A DNA stretch of 64,000 bases from Pedobacter westerhofensis (GCF_900182595.1 NZ_FXTN01000007.1:310001-374000); one strand, 5' to 3'; positions 1 to 10,057 are shown, counted from the first letter of the stretch. Numbers and translations: made by a program. The notes: generated by a model not told the origin, from the sequence alone.

Positions 1-286
1 TCTGCTGCCCAAGGAAGCTGGCTTTCGACTGAATATTATTGAATTCAGGAGTTACACTAAATTCAGAACGGGTAAACATACCCAAACCTGCAGGGTTACC
101 GCCGATAGAGCTGATGTCGCCACCTAAACTGATCTGTGCACCGCCTAATCCTTTAAAACGTGAGGAAGTTCCGTAATCAGTACGTGAAAATCTGAGTGCA
201 TCGCCCGCGTATACTCCGTTTTGGGCATATATATTACCTGTAGTACCTACTATAGCTACTACTAATAGTTGAATGAATTTTTTCAT
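1..286 (-). CDS. Outer-membrane transport protein, FadL/OMPP1-like (N-terminal part)
   Basis: Only the first 95 codons lie in the window; the gene runs off the left edge. The reading begins MKKFIQLLVVAIVGTTG and has a clear Sec signal peptide ending near IYA-QNG. The mature start contains DALRFSRTDYGTSSRFKGLG and the GGDISSIGGNPAGLGMF stretch, which is typical of Bacteroidota outer-membrane proteins of the FadL/TodX type that carry hydrophobic compounds across the outer membrane. It is followed in the same direction by the lipoprotein gene whose 3' end is 17 bases upstream. The family call is from the N-terminus alone, so the substrate is unknown. Confidence 0.6.
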   Translation of the reverse strand, partial: MKKFIQLLVVAIVGTTGNIYAQNGVYAGDALRFSRTDYGTSSRFKGLGGAQISLGGDISSIGGNPAGLGMFTRSEFSVTPEFNNIQSKASFLGQQ

Positions 287-302
287 TTAGATTTTTAGAT
301 TA

Positions 303-1196
303 TTAATTACCTCTGCCTCCGCGACCGCCGCCTGATGATCTGCCGCCACCGCCACCATAGCCACCGCCGCCACTATAGCCGCCTGATGTTCTGCCATTGG
401 ATTGCTGCTGGTAATTGCTTCTGTCCGGAGTGTAACTTTGACGTCCGTTTGATCTGGTGTTAGAGCTTCCATTGTTATAGACTGGTCCGCTGCCTCTTCC
501 GCCCCTGCCACCATAACCTGATGAATAAGCTCTTGATCCGTTGCCATTGTAGCCCGATCTGCCACCGTTGTAGATCGCATTTTCGCTGCCTCTGCCGCCT
601 CTTGGTCTGTAAGTACTGTTGCGGTAACCGCCGCCATAGTATCCACCGCCCCAAAGTCCGCCGTAGTAACCGCCATAATAGCCACCATATCCGCCCCAAA
701 GGCCACCATAGTAACCTCCGTAGCCCCATGGAGAGAAGGGATCATAGAAACCTCCGTAACCCCAGCCACCGTAGCCGCCCCAGCCCAGGCCAAAGCCTCC
801 GCCATAATAACCGCCGTATCCGCCGTACCATGGGCTGCCGTAGCCAAATCCTAGGCCAAAGCCTATACCGGAATAATATGGCGAATAACCTCCGTAATAT
901 GAATCATAATAACCTCTGTACGGGCTACCGTAATAAAATCTGTTAATTCTTGAAGAATAGCTCATGTCTGCATACTCATCGTTGCTGCTATAATAATCAT
1001 CCTGATCATTATAACCGTTATCAACCGTTTGTGAATATTGCGCAGGAACAGGCGCTGTATACTCTACAGCCTGTGCTTTTGTACCATAAACGTCATCGTC
1101 ATTGCGCGCTTGCTGGGCCATCTGCTGAGTACCGCAGGATGACAGGGCAATCGCCCCAATCACCAGCATACTGGATAATAAATGGTTAGGTTTCAT
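303..1196 (-). CDS. Gly/Tyr-rich low-complexity lipoprotein
   Basis: A 297-residue product starting MKPNHLLSSMLVIGAIALSSC, a lipoprotein signal with lipobox LSSC, so the mature protein should be lipid-anchored. After an acidic linker (about residues 30-90) most of the protein is a Gly/Tyr/Trp-rich repeat region (GGYGGYYGG-type), ending in a Gly/Arg/Ser-rich tail. The frame remains open upstream to 1268 and an ATG at 1211 is also possible. I chose 1196 because it places the hydrophobic leader at the N-terminus. It lies upstream of the FadL-like gene and is divergent from proS. No enzymatic domain is visible; a surface or structural role is a guess. Confidence 0.7.
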   Translation of the reverse strand: MKPNHLLSSMLVIGAIALSSCGTQQMAQQARNDDDVYGTKAQAVEYTAPVPAQYSQTVDNGYNDQDDYYSSNDEYADMSYSSRINRFYYGSPYRGYYDSYYGGYSPYYSGIGFGLGFGYGSPWYGGYGGYYGGGFGLGWGGYGGWGYGGFYDPFSPWGYGGYYGGLWGGYGGYYGGYYGGLWGGGYYGGGYRNSTYRPRGGRGSENAIYNGGRSGYNGNGSRAYSSGYGGRGGRGSGPVYNNGSSNTRSNGRQSYTPDRSNYQQQSNGRTSGGYSGGGGYGGGGGRSSGGGRGGRGN

Positions 1197-1249
1197 AATA
1201 TGTGAGTTCATTGTGTGTGTAAACAATTTTTTTCGTAGGCATAAATTTA

Positions 1250-1257
1250 TAAATTTG
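1250..1257 (+). promoter_or_regulatory. Candidate -7 promoter element for proS
   Basis: TAAATTTG matches the Bacteroidota -7 consensus TAnnTTTG exactly and lies 48 bases before the proS start codon. A T-rich run about 20 bases upstream takes the place of a clear -33 TTG, so the call rests mainly on the -7 match and its position in the divergent intergenic gap. Confidence 0.4.
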
Positions 1258-1304
1258 CAACCTATCATGCAAGTTATTTAACACAAAAAGCATTCCAATC
1301 ATTT

Positions 1305-2777
1305 ATGAGCAAAGGTATTACAAGTAAGAACGAGGATTATTCCCAGTGGTATAACGACATTGTTATAAAGGCCGACCTGGCGGAACATTCAGCAGTGAAG
1401 GGGTGTATGGTGATAAAACCCTATGGCTATTCGATTTGGGAAAAAATGCAAGCCGTTTTAGACCAGAAATTTAAAGATACAGGCCATAGTAATGCCTACT
1501 TTCCGTTATTCATCCCGAAGTCATTTTTCTCGAAGGAAGCGGCGCACGTGGAAGGCTTTGCGACAGAATGTGCTGTTGTGACACATTATCGTCTTAAAAA
1601 TGACGGAGAAGGCAACATTATTGTTGACCCTGATGCCAAACTTGAAGAAGAACTGATCGTAAGGCCCACGTCTGAAACTATTATATGGAACACTTTCAGA
1701 GGCTGGGTACAGTCTTACCGTGACCTGCCTCTGCTGATCAACCAGTGGGCTAACGTGGTAAGGTGGGAAATGCGCACGCGCTTATTCCTGCGTACGGCAG
1801 AATTCCTGTGGCAGGAAGGACATACCGCGCATGCAACCTCTGAAGAAGCTGTAGCAGAAACAGAAAAAATGCTGGATGTGTATGCAGATTTCGCAGAAAA
1901 CTGGATGGCCCTGCCGGTAGTAAAAGGTAAGAAAACTGCTAATGAGCGTTTTGCGGGCGCATTGGATACTTACTGTATTGAAGCACTGATGCAGGATGGA
2001 AAAGCCCTTCAGGCCGGAACATCACACTTCCTGGGACAAAATTTCGCTAAAGCCTTTGATGTTAAGTTCACCAGCAAAGAGGGAAAACAGGAACATGTTT
2101 GGGCCAGCTCATGGGGTGTGTCTACACGTATGATCGGTGCGCTGATCATGGCGCATAGTGACGACCAGGGACTTGTACTTCCGCCGATGCTTGCGCCAAT
2201 ACAGGTAGTGATCGTGCCGATCTATAAAAATGATGAGGACCTCAAAAACATCTCTTCATTTGTTCATGAACTAATGCCTAAATTGAGGAAACTTGGTATT
2301 TCGGTGAAATACGATGACAGGGACACACAACGTCCCGGATTTAAATTTGCTGAGTATGAACTGAAAGGTGTACCGGTACGTTTAGCTATAGGTGGCCGTG
2401 ATTTGGAAAATAAAACGGTTGAACTGGCAAGAAGGGACACCAGAGAAAAAAGCACAGTGGGCCAGGAAGGCCTTGATATGTATATCGCGCAACTACTGGG
2501 CGACATACAGACCAATATCTATAACAAGGCTGCGGATTTCAGGGCAGAACATATTACGCCTGCCAATTCGTATGAGGAATTTAAAGAGCTGCTGGATACA
2601 AAGGCTGGATTTATTACTGCGCACTGGGATGGTACGCCGGAAACTGAGCAAAAAATAAAAGAAGAAACGAAAGCTACGATCAGATGTATTCCTCTGGATA
2701 ACAAACTGGAAGACGGAGTTTGTATCTATTCAGGAAAACCATCGGTTCAGCGCGTTTTATTTGCGCGTGCTTACTAA
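1305..2777 (+). CDS. proS: Prolyl-tRNA synthetase, archaeal/eukaryotic-type
   Basis: A class II aminoacyl-tRNA synthetase of 490 residues that charges tRNA-Pro with proline in the cytoplasm. The N-terminal half carries the class II core, with motif 2-like segments ([12 protein letters not shown] near 120-131; [24 protein letters not shown] near 150-173) and TSHFLGQNF before motif 3. The anticodon-binding domain begins near residue 295 with [11 protein letters not shown]. Length and sequence fit the shorter archaeal/eukaryotic-type ProRS without the editing insertion of the bacterial form, which is usual in Bacteroidota. The start ATG follows the candidate promoter at 1250, and the gene appears to stand alone. 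Confidence 0.95.
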   Translation: MSKGITSKNEDYSQWYNDIVIKADLAEHSAVKGCMVIKPYGYSIWEKMQAVLDQKFKDTGHSNAYFPLFIPKSFFSKEAAHVEGFATECAVVTHYRLKNDGEGNIIVDPDAKLEEELIVRPTSETIIWNTFRGWVQSYRDLPLLINQWANVVRWEMRTRLFLRTAEFLWQEGHTAHATSEEAVAETEKMLDVYADFAENWMALPVVKGKKTANERFAGALDTYCIEALMQDGKALQAGTSHFLGQNFAKAFDVKFTSKEGKQEHVWASSWGVSTRMIGALIMAHSDDQGLVLPPMLAPIQVVIVPIYKNDEDLKNISSFVHELMPKLRKLGISVKYDDRDTQRPGFKFAEYELKGVPVRLAIGGRDLENKTVELARRDTREKSTVGQEGLDMYIAQLLGDIQTNIYNKAADFRAEHITPANSYEEFKELLDTKAGFITAHWDGTPETEQKIKEETKATIRCIPLDNKLEDGVCIYSGKPSVQRVLFARAY

Positions 2778-2929
2778 GTAAGACCTGCTGTTTTTTGCGG
2801 GACGAGCTTGCCAAAATGGCACAGGCCCTTGCCGGTATTTTGGTGTACAGAACCGGCCTGATATGAAGCGGGGCCGGTAATTGAGGGCTGCGCTATGCAT
2901 AAATGCGATAACAATTAAAAAGAAAAAAC

Positions 2930-4069
2930 ATGAAATTTGCAACTAAAGCGATACATGCAGGTCAGGAACCTGATCCTTCAACAGGAGCAGTCATGACCCC
3001 GATCTATCAAACCTCTACATACTGGCAAAAAGCTCCGGGCGATAATCAGGGTTTTGAATATTCAAGAGGTACAAACCCTACGCGCCAGGCGCTGGAAAAG
3101 TGTCTTGCAGCATTGGAAAACGGTAAACATGGGCTGGCCTTTTCTTCGGGAATGGGCGCAACTGATGCGGTGATGAAATTACTGCAGCCGGGCGATGAGG
3201 TGATTACTGGCAACGACCTCTATGGTGGTTCTTACCGGATCTTCACCAAGGTTTATGCAAAATATGGTATTAAATTCCATTTCCTCGATCTTTCAAAACC
3301 TGAAAATATCCTTCCCTATATCAACGAAAATACCAAACAGGTTTGGATAGAAACACCTACCAATCCTACGATGCAAATCGTTGACATTGAAGGAATAGCC
3401 AGGATTACGAAAGAGAAAGGTTTGATCTTAACGGTTGACAATACCTTTGCTTCGCCCTACCTGCAAAACCCGCTTGATCTGGGCGCTGATATCGTGATGC
3501 ATTCTGTTACAAAATATATTGGCGGCCACTCTGATGTAGTGATGGGTGCCCTGGTTACAAACAACGACAGCTTATACAAAGACCTGTGGTTTATCTATAA
3601 CGCCTGTGGTGCTACTCCTGGACCGCAGGATGCGTTCCTGGTACTAAGAGGAATTAAAACTTTGCACCTGAGGATGAAAGCGCATTGCGAAAACGGTGAA
3701 AAGGTAGCTCAATTTCTTAAAACTCATCCAAAGATTGACAAGATCTACTGGCCGGGTTTTGAGGATCACCCTAACCATGATATCGCTAAAAAGCAGATGC
3801 GTGGTTTTGGTGGAATGGTTTCTATTACACTGAAAGGCGCTGACCTGGCCGAAACGTACAGGATCGCCTCGTCATTCAAGGTATTCACACTGGCAGAATC
3901 GCTGGGTGGGGTAGAGTCGCTGATCAATCACCCGGTATCGATGACCCATGGTTCTATCCCAAAGGAAGAACGCGAGAAGGTAGGGGTAACTGACAATCTT
4001 CTTCGCCTCAGCGTTGGTGTAGAGGATATTGATGATTTGCTAGCTGATTTGGAACAAGCACTTAAATAA
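2930..4069 (+). CDS. Cystathionine gamma-synthase / trans-sulfuration PLP enzyme
   Basis: A 379-residue PLP-dependent Cys/Met metabolism enzyme. The N-terminus [17 protein letters not shown] is characteristic; YSRGTNPTR (44-52) is the active-site loop and [11 protein letters not shown] holds the PLP lysine, Lys195. The family joins O-activated homoserine to cysteine (gamma-synthase) or cleaves cystathionine (lyase). Sequence alone cannot separate metB-type synthase from lyase, so no symbol is given. The next gene starts only 5 bases downstream, so the two are probably co-transcribed. Confidence 0.9.
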   Translation: MKFATKAIHAGQEPDPSTGAVMTPIYQTSTYWQKAPGDNQGFEYSRGTNPTRQALEKCLAALENGKHGLAFSSGMGATDAVMKLLQPGDEVITGNDLYGGSYRIFTKVYAKYGIKFHFLDLSKPENILPYINENTKQVWIETPTNPTMQIVDIEGIARITKEKGLILTVDNTFASPYLQNPLDLGADIVMHSVTKYIGGHSDVVMGALVTNNDSLYKDLWFIYNACGATPGPQDAFLVLRGIKTLHLRMKAHCENGEKVAQFLKTHPKIDKIYWPGFEDHPNHDIAKKQMRGFGGMVSITLKGADLAETYRIASSFKVFTLAESLGGVESLINHPVSMTHGSIPKEEREKVGVTDNLLRLSVGVEDIDDLLADLEQALK

Positions 4070-4074
4070 AGAAA

Positions 4075-4854
4075 TTGGAATTTTTAGAATTAAAAGATTT
4101 TCTGGATCTCAAAGTTGTCCAGTATAACAGGCCTGCTTTTATTGCCAATGATCCGATTTGTATTCCCCACAGGTTTTCTAAAAAACAGGATATCGAAATT
4201 GCCGCATTTTTTGCGGCAATTTTGGCTTGGGGGCAGCGCAAAACGATTATTAACAAATGCACAGAGCTGTTTCAGCGTATGGATAATGATCCATATAATT
4301 TTATGCTGCAGCATGAAGATGAGGATCTGAAGCGGCTGCTGAATTTTAAGCACAGGACCTTTAACGATACAGACCTGCTCTATTTCATTGCTTTCTTTAA
4401 ACACCATTACAGCGTATCAGACAGTCTGGAAACAGCTTTCCTGCCGGACGATTTTGGAAGCCATGAAAATTTTACCGCAGAACATGCGCTCAATCATTTC
4501 AGGTCTTACTTTTTCAGCCTGCCGGATTCCCCGCGCAGAACGGTAAAGCACATTTCTTCGCCGCTGCAAAAATCAACCTGCAAACGGCTCAATATGTTTC
4601 TTCGCTGGATGGTGCGCAAAGACAAAATGGGCGTGGATTTTGGGGTTTGGAATACCATTCATCCTGCAGACCTGATTTGTCCCTGTGATGTGCACGTGGA
4701 TAGGGTAGCAAGGCGGCTGGATCTGATCACGCGGAAGCAGACCGACTGGAGAACTGCCGTGGAGCTGACAGAAGAGCTGCGGAAGTTTGATCCGCAGGAC
4801 CCGGTAAAATATGATTTTGCTTTATTCGGACTGGGAGTGGAAGAAAAATTTTAA
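4075..4854 (+). CDS. TIGR02757/DUF2400 family protein
   Basis: A 259-residue protein, the usual length of the TIGR02757 (DUF2400) family, whose function is not established. Family-like segments are NRPAFIANDPICIPHRFSKK at 18-37, IEIAAFFAAILAWGQRKTII and, near the C-terminus, HPADLICPCDVHVDRVARRL followed by PVKYDFALFGLGV. The HVDRVARRL/PVKYDFALFGLG portion resembles helix-hairpin-helix-type DNA glycosylase folds. The only suitable start is a TTG at 4075, 5 bases after the previous stop; no in-frame ATG would keep the conserved N-terminus. It is probably translated from the same message as the preceding gene. Confidence 0.8.
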   Translation: MEFLELKDFLDLKVVQYNRPAFIANDPICIPHRFSKKQDIEIAAFFAAILAWGQRKTIINKCTELFQRMDNDPYNFMLQHEDEDLKRLLNFKHRTFNDTDLLYFIAFFKHHYSVSDSLETAFLPDDFGSHENFTAEHALNHFRSYFFSLPDSPRRTVKHISSPLQKSTCKRLNMFLRWMVRKDKMGVDFGVWNTIHPADLICPCDVHVDRVARRLDLITRKQTDWRTAVELTEELRKFDPQDPVKYDFALFGLGVEEKF

Positions 4855-4890
4855 GCATATATCCCTGAAAAATTTATAAATTAGTTTTGT

Positions 4891-5397
4891 ATGGTCGTAT
4901 TTGAAGCAGAAATAGAGCGTTACGAAAAAATGGGCGAGAAAACCGGCTGGACTTTCGTATTTATTCCTGCGGCTGTAGCAAACCAGATCAAGGCCGGCTG
5001 CAAAAAGAGCTACCGGGTAAAGGGGCGATTGGATGCTGTAGAAATCAGGGGGCTTGCTTTAACTCCAATGGGCGAGGGTAACTTTATCATTGCCCTCAAA
5101 GCCAGCCTGCGCAAAGAACTAAAAAAAGAAGAAGGTGCGGTACTGCATCTTGAGCTGGAGGAAGACAAAGAATTCAAGGTAGAGATGCCCGCAGATCTGG
5201 AAATGTGCCTGCTGGAAGAGCGGCATTGCATGGAAAACTTTATGAAACTGCCCAAGGGACATCAAAACTATTATATCAACTGGCTCAATACGGCTAAAAC
5301 AGAACCTACCCGTATCAAGCGCCTTACACAGATCGTTGTGGCTATGGATAAACAGATGGATTTTGGCACGATGATCAGAAGCAACAGGGAGAGCTGA
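4891..5397 (+). CDS. DUF1905 / YdeI-OmpD-associated family protein
   Basis: A 168-residue cytoplasmic protein with two recognisable parts. The first is a DUF1905 beta-barrel-like domain (VVFEAEIERYEKMGEKTGWTFVFIP to about residue 90). The second is a C-terminal bacteriocin-protection/YdeI-OmpD-associated helical domain (MENFMKLPKGHQNYYINWLNTAKTEPTRIKRL, about 112-145). The biochemical role of the family is unclear. The ATG at 4891 is needed to keep the first DUF1905 strand. The gene stands 36 bases after the TIGR02757 gene and converges on the glycosyltransferase. Confidence 0.8.
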   Translation: MVVFEAEIERYEKMGEKTGWTFVFIPAAVANQIKAGCKKSYRVKGRLDAVEIRGLALTPMGEGNFIIALKASLRKELKKEEGAVLHLELEEDKEFKVEMPADLEMCLLEERHCMENFMKLPKGHQNYYINWLNTAKTEPTRIKRLTQIVVAMDKQMDFGTMIRSNRES

Positions 5398-5401
5398 AAA
5401 T

Positions 5402-6130
5402 CTACTTTCTGTCGTACTTTCTAAACCAGCTCCAGATCTTCATCTGGATAACGCCCAGAAAGGCTTCCCTGAAAATTTTGGTACTCATTTTGGATGTCCC
5501 CTCTGTACGGTCGGTAAAAATAATGGGTACTTCCACCACCTTAAAACCATATTTGATCGCCGTGAACTTCATCTCAATCTGAAAGGCATAACCCACAAAT
5601 TTGATCTTGTCTAAAGGAATAGTCTCCAGCACTATTCTTTTGTAACATTTAAAACCGGCAGTAGCATCCTGAATTTCGATCCGGGTAATCAAACGCACAT
5701 ACATGGATGCAAAATAAGACATCAGCACCCTGCTCATCGGCCAGTTCACTACGTTCACACCATTGACGTAACGCGAGCCTATAGCTACATGTGCGCCATT
5801 CTTACACGCTGTATAAAGTTTATAGAGATCTTCCGGATTATGTGAAAAATCGGCATCCATCTCAAAAATGTATTCATATGCATTTTTCAGCGCCCACTTA
5901 AATCCATGAATATATGCTGTGCCTAAACCCAGCTTGCCGGTACGCTCTTCCAGGTGCAGCCCCGAATATTCTTTCTGAAGCATTTTAACGATATCTGACG
6001 TACCGTCAGGTGAACCATCATCAATAATCAAAATCTCAAAAGTGAAATTGAGATTAAATACCTTACGGATAATCTTTTCAATATTCTCTTTCTCGTTATA
6101 GGTGGGGATGATGATTAAGCTGTCTGACAC
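5402..6130 (-). CDS. Polyprenol-phosphate mannosyltransferase-like GT2 enzyme
   Basis: A 242-residue family 2 glycosyltransferase closest to dolichol/polyprenol-phosphate mannose synthases. These transfer a sugar from a nucleotide donor to a membrane polyprenyl phosphate. Visible features are the N-terminal SLIIIPTYNEKENIEKII, the IIDDGSPDGTS donor-binding segment (about 35-45), the metal-binding DAD of EMDADFSHNP and the C-terminal FTDRTEGTSKMS segment. There is no C-terminal membrane domain, so it resembles the short soluble DPM1 form. It is divergent from no close gene and converges on the YdeI-like gene with 4 bases between stops. Confidence 0.88.
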   Translation of the reverse strand: MSDSLIIIPTYNEKENIEKIIRKVFNLNFTFEILIIDDGSPDGTSDIVKMLQKEYSGLHLEERTGKLGLGTAYIHGFKWALKNAYEYIFEMDADFSHNPEDLYKLYTACKNGAHVAIGSRYVNGVNVVNWPMSRVLMSYFASMYVRLITRIEIQDATAGFKCYKRIVLETIPLDKIKFVGYAFQIEMKFTAIKYGFKVVEVPIIFTDRTEGTSKMSTKIFREAFLGVIQMKIWSWFRKYDRK

Positions 6131-6243
6131 TTTAAAAATAATTCTGATAATACTTCCGCGAAAGTATTGAATATAAATGAAAGGTTATAAGTTATAAAAG
6201 ATTTTAACAGATTTTTAATCCTTGCTGCACATCGTTTTTATAC

Positions 6244-6282
6244 AAAAGAACCCGCGGTAAACAGGTTAACGCGGGTTCTTTT
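6244..6282 (-). terminator. Intrinsic terminator downstream of the POT transporter
   Basis: A perfect 13-bp inverted repeat (6244-6256 pairing with 6270-6282, stem core AGAACCCGCG) with a 13-base loop lies 17 bases past the transporter stop. The four A bases at the left end give a T-run on the minus strand, as expected for a rho-independent terminator. Confidence 0.75.
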
Positions 6283-6298
6283 GAATTGGATAATATGA

Positions 6299-7834
6299 TT
6301 ACGACGTTGCGTTCATCGTTTTCTGTAACCACCTGGTTAAGCAGAAAAGAATAATTGAAGCGGTGCCCGCCATAAAGACGAACAGCATGAAAAACTCGTG
6401 CAGGTTGTGCATCTGATAGCCTAAAAAGCTGGTGGTTTTTGAACCATCGGGATATAAAGCGCTTAATTTCCCGCTCAGTACATTGGCACCCGCATTGGCA
6501 AGAAACCATACGGCCATCAGCAGCGAAGCAAATTTTAAGGGTGCCAGTTTATTTACCAGCGATAAGCCAATCGGCGACAAACAAAGTTCACCCCAGGTAT
6601 GGAAAGCATACATTCCGATCAGCCACATCATGCTCACTTTGATGCCAGAACCTACATTGTCTACACCCATGGCAATTACATAGTAACCCACTGCCAGCAG
6701 CATTAAACCTATAGCCATTTTAGTAGGTGCAGAAGGCTCTCTTCTGCCCAGCTTAATCCATAACCAGGCTAATACAGGTGCAAACGTGACAACAAATACA
6801 GAATTTAGTGAAGAGAACCAGCTTGCTGGTACTGTAAAAAAGCCCAGGTCCCTTTTGGTAGATTCTTCGGCAAAGAAAGTAAGTGAGGCGCCGGCCTGTT
6901 CAAAGGCACTCCAGAAAAATACTACAAAGAATGCAACGATAAAGATCACCAGGATTCTCTTTTTCTCTACTCCGGTCAGCTTTGCATCACTGAAAATCAT
7001 GTAAGCAATGCCGATTACGCATGCCAGCATTAAGTAACTCAGGTAACTGTAAACCCTTGCATCGATATAAAGCAGGCCTACACACACACCGGAAAATACC
7101 AGCAGCGCAAGGTAAACCAAAACAGGAGATACTTCTTTACCAGTTTGCTCAGGCTTCATGCCCAGCAGCTTGCCGTCCGGATCTTTTACATATTTGTCTC
7201 TCAGATTGATAAAAACGACCACACCCAGCACCATGGCAATTGCAGCGGCAAGAAAAGCCCATTTAAAATCAACAGGATTGCCCGTATCGCCTACATAACC
7301 GCAGATGAACGGACCCAGTGCACCGCCCACATTGATACCCATATAGAATATCGTGTAAGCAGCATCCAGTCTTTTATCGCCGGGGCGATATAACTGACCA
7401 ACCATAGAGGAGATGTTTGGTTTAAAAAATCCGTTACCGGCAATCATGAAACCTAATCCTGAAAAGAAAAGGAAGGCAGAAACATCCGCATTGCTGTGAT
7501 AAACCGAGGCACAGCAGAACATAAGAAGTTCTCCAAGGGCCATCAAAAGTCCGCCTGTAACGATAGATCGCCGGTTTCCCCAGTACCTGTCGGCCACAAA
7601 ACCACCAATTAATGGCGTCAGAAAGACAAGGCCGGTATAACTTCCGTAAAGGTTTGAGGCAAAGGCTTTATCAAACAGCAGTGCTTTAGTCATGAAAAGT
7701 ACCAGGATAGCCCGCATGCCATAGTAGTTGAAACGTTCCCACATCTCGGTAGCGAATAGTACATATAATCCTTTAGGATGGCCTTTTGGAGTGTCGTGTA
7801 TCAACTCCGGCTTCAGGATTTCAGATTGATCCAT
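6299..7834 (-). CDS. Proton-dependent oligopeptide (POT/PTR2) transporter
   Basis: A 511-residue inner-membrane transporter of the major facilitator superfamily, POT/PTR2 branch, which imports di- and tripeptides with protons. The N-terminus has the signature HPKGLYVLFATEMWERFNYYGMR (the ExxER-like EMWERF motif in TM1). It is followed by a typical FFKPNISSMVGQLY segment and the second POT signature IFYMGINVGGALGPFICG near residues 160-180. About twelve to fourteen hydrophobic segments are visible. It appears monocistronic, ending in the terminator at 6244-6282. Confidence 0.92.
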   Translation of the reverse strand: MDQSEILKPELIHDTPKGHPKGLYVLFATEMWERFNYYGMRAILVLFMTKALLFDKAFASNLYGSYTGLVFLTPLIGGFVADRYWGNRRSIVTGGLLMALGELLMFCCASVYHSNADVSAFLFFSGLGFMIAGNGFFKPNISSMVGQLYRPGDKRLDAAYTIFYMGINVGGALGPFICGYVGDTGNPVDFKWAFLAAAIAMVLGVVVFINLRDKYVKDPDGKLLGMKPEQTGKEVSPVLVYLALLVFSGVCVGLLYIDARVYSYLSYLMLACVIGIAYMIFSDAKLTGVEKKRILVIFIVAFFVVFFWSAFEQAGASLTFFAEESTKRDLGFFTVPASWFSSLNSVFVVTFAPVLAWLWIKLGRREPSAPTKMAIGLMLLAVGYYVIAMGVDNVGSGIKVSMMWLIGMYAFHTWGELCLSPIGLSLVNKLAPLKFASLLMAVWFLANAGANVLSGKLSALYPDGSKTTSFLGYQMHNLHEFFMLFVFMAGTASIILFCLTRWLQKTMNATS

Positions 7835-7935
7835 AGTGTTGTATTATAGGTTTTATTTTTAATAAGTTCAGTGTTCTAACAGGTAATCTGCGCAAAATAA
7901 TTTAATTTATTTGTTTATCCAGACAATAGAGGAAA

Positions 7936-8853
7936 TTAGAATTTTTTAGTAACGGGTATATCCTTCCTTTTTGGATCGATATACAGCTCGTCCAGATCGT
8001 TGGGATCGTTGTTCAGTTCGATATTCTCAATCAGTTTCAGTTTATTCCCTACCAGTCGGTAAGCATCAAAACTTGAATCAGAAGCATAGTATTCAAAATT
8101 GCCTGTCATGGTAGAATCAATCGGTGCCAGATGATCAAAGGCAATCAGTTGTTCTTTCTTGTCCAGCCTCAGCGTCATCGTGTTCTGCCTGTTGTATTCA
8201 AATACGATCCTGTTTTTTACAGGCGTATTTTTTGGGCCTTCAAATATCGGTTTGCCAAAAGTCGCGGCATTTTCATCAAATGATAAAATATCAATTACCT
8301 TTTTGGATGTCTTGATATTATTTCCTTTCCAGCCAAGCAGGGCATAACATGTTTTCTGCCCGCCCGCCATGAGGGGGATAATTTCGTAATAACGTGCTCC
8401 GTACCACTGTCTGTTAGTCGTGATCTGGTTATTATCGGTAAAATGTTCCGTATCGTCAATCAGTGGGTAGAGCTTCAGCTTTCCATCTGCCGTCGCCATC
8501 TGGATGGTGCCAAAGAAACGGTAGGTTCCTTCTTCTGTGGGGATATACCAGCTAAAGATCCTGAAGCTGCGGTCGGGAGAAGAAATTATGGAGATGGTCC
8601 TCAGGGAGTCGAAACCATAAGTGTATGATCCCGGGGTTTTTAATGCCGTAACCAGCATTTTGATAAACTTTGCATTTTGTTCAAAACGCTGGATATTGCC
8701 TGTTGCGGTAAACATCGTTTGCGTATACCGGAACAGAGAATCCTGGTATTTGTTCAGTGCAGGATTGCCCGCAGGTTTTACCTGTGCAAAACCAGTGGAT
8801 GCCGCAGCACCCCATATCAAAGTTATTAAAAAGGATAGGTATACCTTCTTCAT
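7936..8853 (-). CDS. Secreted protein of unknown function
   Basis: A 305-residue protein with a Sec signal peptide (MKKVYLSFLITLIWGAAASTGFA-Q). I do not recognise the mature domain. It is mostly beta-rich, with LKLYPLIDDTEHFTDN and QWYGARYYEIIPL near the middle and an acidic tail NDPNDLDELYIDPKRKD. The start codon overlaps the stop of the thiolase gene by one base (TAATG), so its translation is probably coupled to that gene. A functional link to acetoacetyl-CoA metabolism is not implied by the sequence. Confidence 0.75.
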   Translation of the reverse strand: MKKVYLSFLITLIWGAAASTGFAQVKPAGNPALNKYQDSLFRYTQTMFTATGNIQRFEQNAKFIKMLVTALKTPGSYTYGFDSLRTISIISSPDRSFRIFSWYIPTEEGTYRFFGTIQMATADGKLKLYPLIDDTEHFTDNNQITTNRQWYGARYYEIIPLMAGGQKTCYALLGWKGNNIKTSKKVIDILSFDENAATFGKPIFEGPKNTPVKNRIVFEYNRQNTMTLRLDKKEQLIAFDHLAPIDSTMTGNFEYYASDSSFDAYRLVGNKLKLIENIELNNDPNDLDELYIDPKRKDIPVTKKF

Positions 8854-10031
8854 TAATTTAAGTTTTCAATCACCACAGCACTTGCGCCACCGCCGCCATT
8901 GCAGATACCGGCAACTCCAATTTTTCCTTTGTTCTGGTACAGTACCGAAATCAGGGTCACTACGATCCTGGCTCCCGAAGCACCCAGGGGATGACCCATG
9001 GCTACAGCACCACCATTTACGTTGACCACATCTTCAGATAAGCCCAATTCTTTATTATTAGCCAGTGAAACTACAGAAAAAGCCTCATTAATCTCAAAAA
9101 AATCTACCTCATCCAGGTTTTTGCCAGCTCTTTTTAAGGCCAGGGGGATAGCTTTTGAGGGCGCAGTTGTAAACCATTCCGGCGCCTGCTGTGCATCGGC
9201 ATAGCCGATAACGCGTGCCAAAGGTTTTAATCCCATGGCTACCGCCTTTTCTGCGCTCATCAGGATCAGCGCTGCCGCGCCATCATTCAGTGCCGAAGCA
9301 TTGGCCGCGGTAACTGTTCCGTCTTTTTTAAATACGGGTTTTAAACCCGGCATTTTATCAAAATTAACAGTATACGGATCTTCATCCTGATCTACTATGG
9401 TAGTATTGCCTTTACGGTCGGTTACTTCTAGAGGGATAATTTCTGTACTGAATTTGCCAGACTCCTGTGCGGATTGTGCACGTTTATACGAACCTGCTGC
9501 ATATCTGTCCTGTTCTTCGCGACTGATTTCGCATGTAGCTGCGCAGAGCTCTGCGGCAGCGCCCATATGATAATCGTTGTAAACATCCCAGAGGCCGTCT
9601 TTAACCAATCCGTCTGTCATTTGGCCATGGCCTAGTCTGTAGCCTGTTCTGGCTTTGTCCAGGTAATAAGGAACATTGCTCATGCTCTCCATTCCGCCAG
9701 CCACAACAATATCATTTTGGCCGAGGGCGATACTTTGCGCAGCCAGCATAATAGCTTTGGTGCCTGAGGCACAAACTTTATTGATTGTAGTTGCGGGTAC
9801 ATCGGGTAATCCGGCAAATTTGGCGGCCTGTGTTGCGGGGGCCTGACCTAAGCTGGCCGATAAAACATTGCCCATAAATACTTCCTGTACATCTTCCGGG
9901 CTGATGCCTGCCTGCGCAACTGCAGCCTTAATCGCAAGGCCTCCCAACTGAGTGGCAGTAAAGCCTGAAAGTGAACCTCCGAAACTCCCGATTGGGGTTC
10001 TCAGTGCTGATACAATAACTACTTCTCTCAT
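8853..10031 (-). CDS. Acetyl-CoA C-acetyltransferase (thiolase)
   Basis: A 392-residue biosynthetic-type thiolase that condenses two acetyl-CoA to acetoacetyl-CoA or runs the reverse reaction. The catalytic residues are visible. Cys87 lies in NKVCASGTKA, His347 in AMGHPLGASGAR and Cys377 in GICNGGGGAS; the NEAF motif precedes the histidine. The N-terminus REVVIVSALRTPIGSFGGSLS is standard. It is the first gene of a two-gene unit with the coupled secreted protein. Both the atoB-type and phaA-type reactions are possible. Confidence 0.93.
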   Translation of the reverse strand: MREVVIVSALRTPIGSFGGSLSGFTATQLGGLAIKAAVAQAGISPEDVQEVFMGNVLSASLGQAPATQAAKFAGLPDVPATTINKVCASGTKAIMLAAQSIALGQNDIVVAGGMESMSNVPYYLDKARTGYRLGHGQMTDGLVKDGLWDVYNDYHMGAAAELCAATCEISREEQDRYAAGSYKRAQSAQESGKFSTEIIPLEVTDRKGNTTIVDQDEDPYTVNFDKMPGLKPVFKKDGTVTAANASALNDGAAALILMSAEKAVAMGLKPLARVIGYADAQQAPEWFTTAPSKAIPLALKRAGKNLDEVDFFEINEAFSVVSLANNKELGLSEDVVNVNGGAVAMGHPLGASGARIVVTLISVLYQNKGKIGVAGICNGGGGASAVVIENLN

Positions 10032-10057
10032 TGATCTCTATTAAATTTGGTCGGGAG

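Noticed and set aside
287-847. Long minus-strand reading with Ala/Met/Val-rich sequence
   Set aside because: It is an out-of-frame shadow of the low-complexity Gly/Tyr-rich lipoprotein gene and has no start or domain support.
4882-4889. TAGTTTTG as a promoter for the YdeI-like gene
   Set aside because: It matches TAnnTTTG but ends one base before the ATG, so transcription would begin inside the coding sequence. It was treated as chance.
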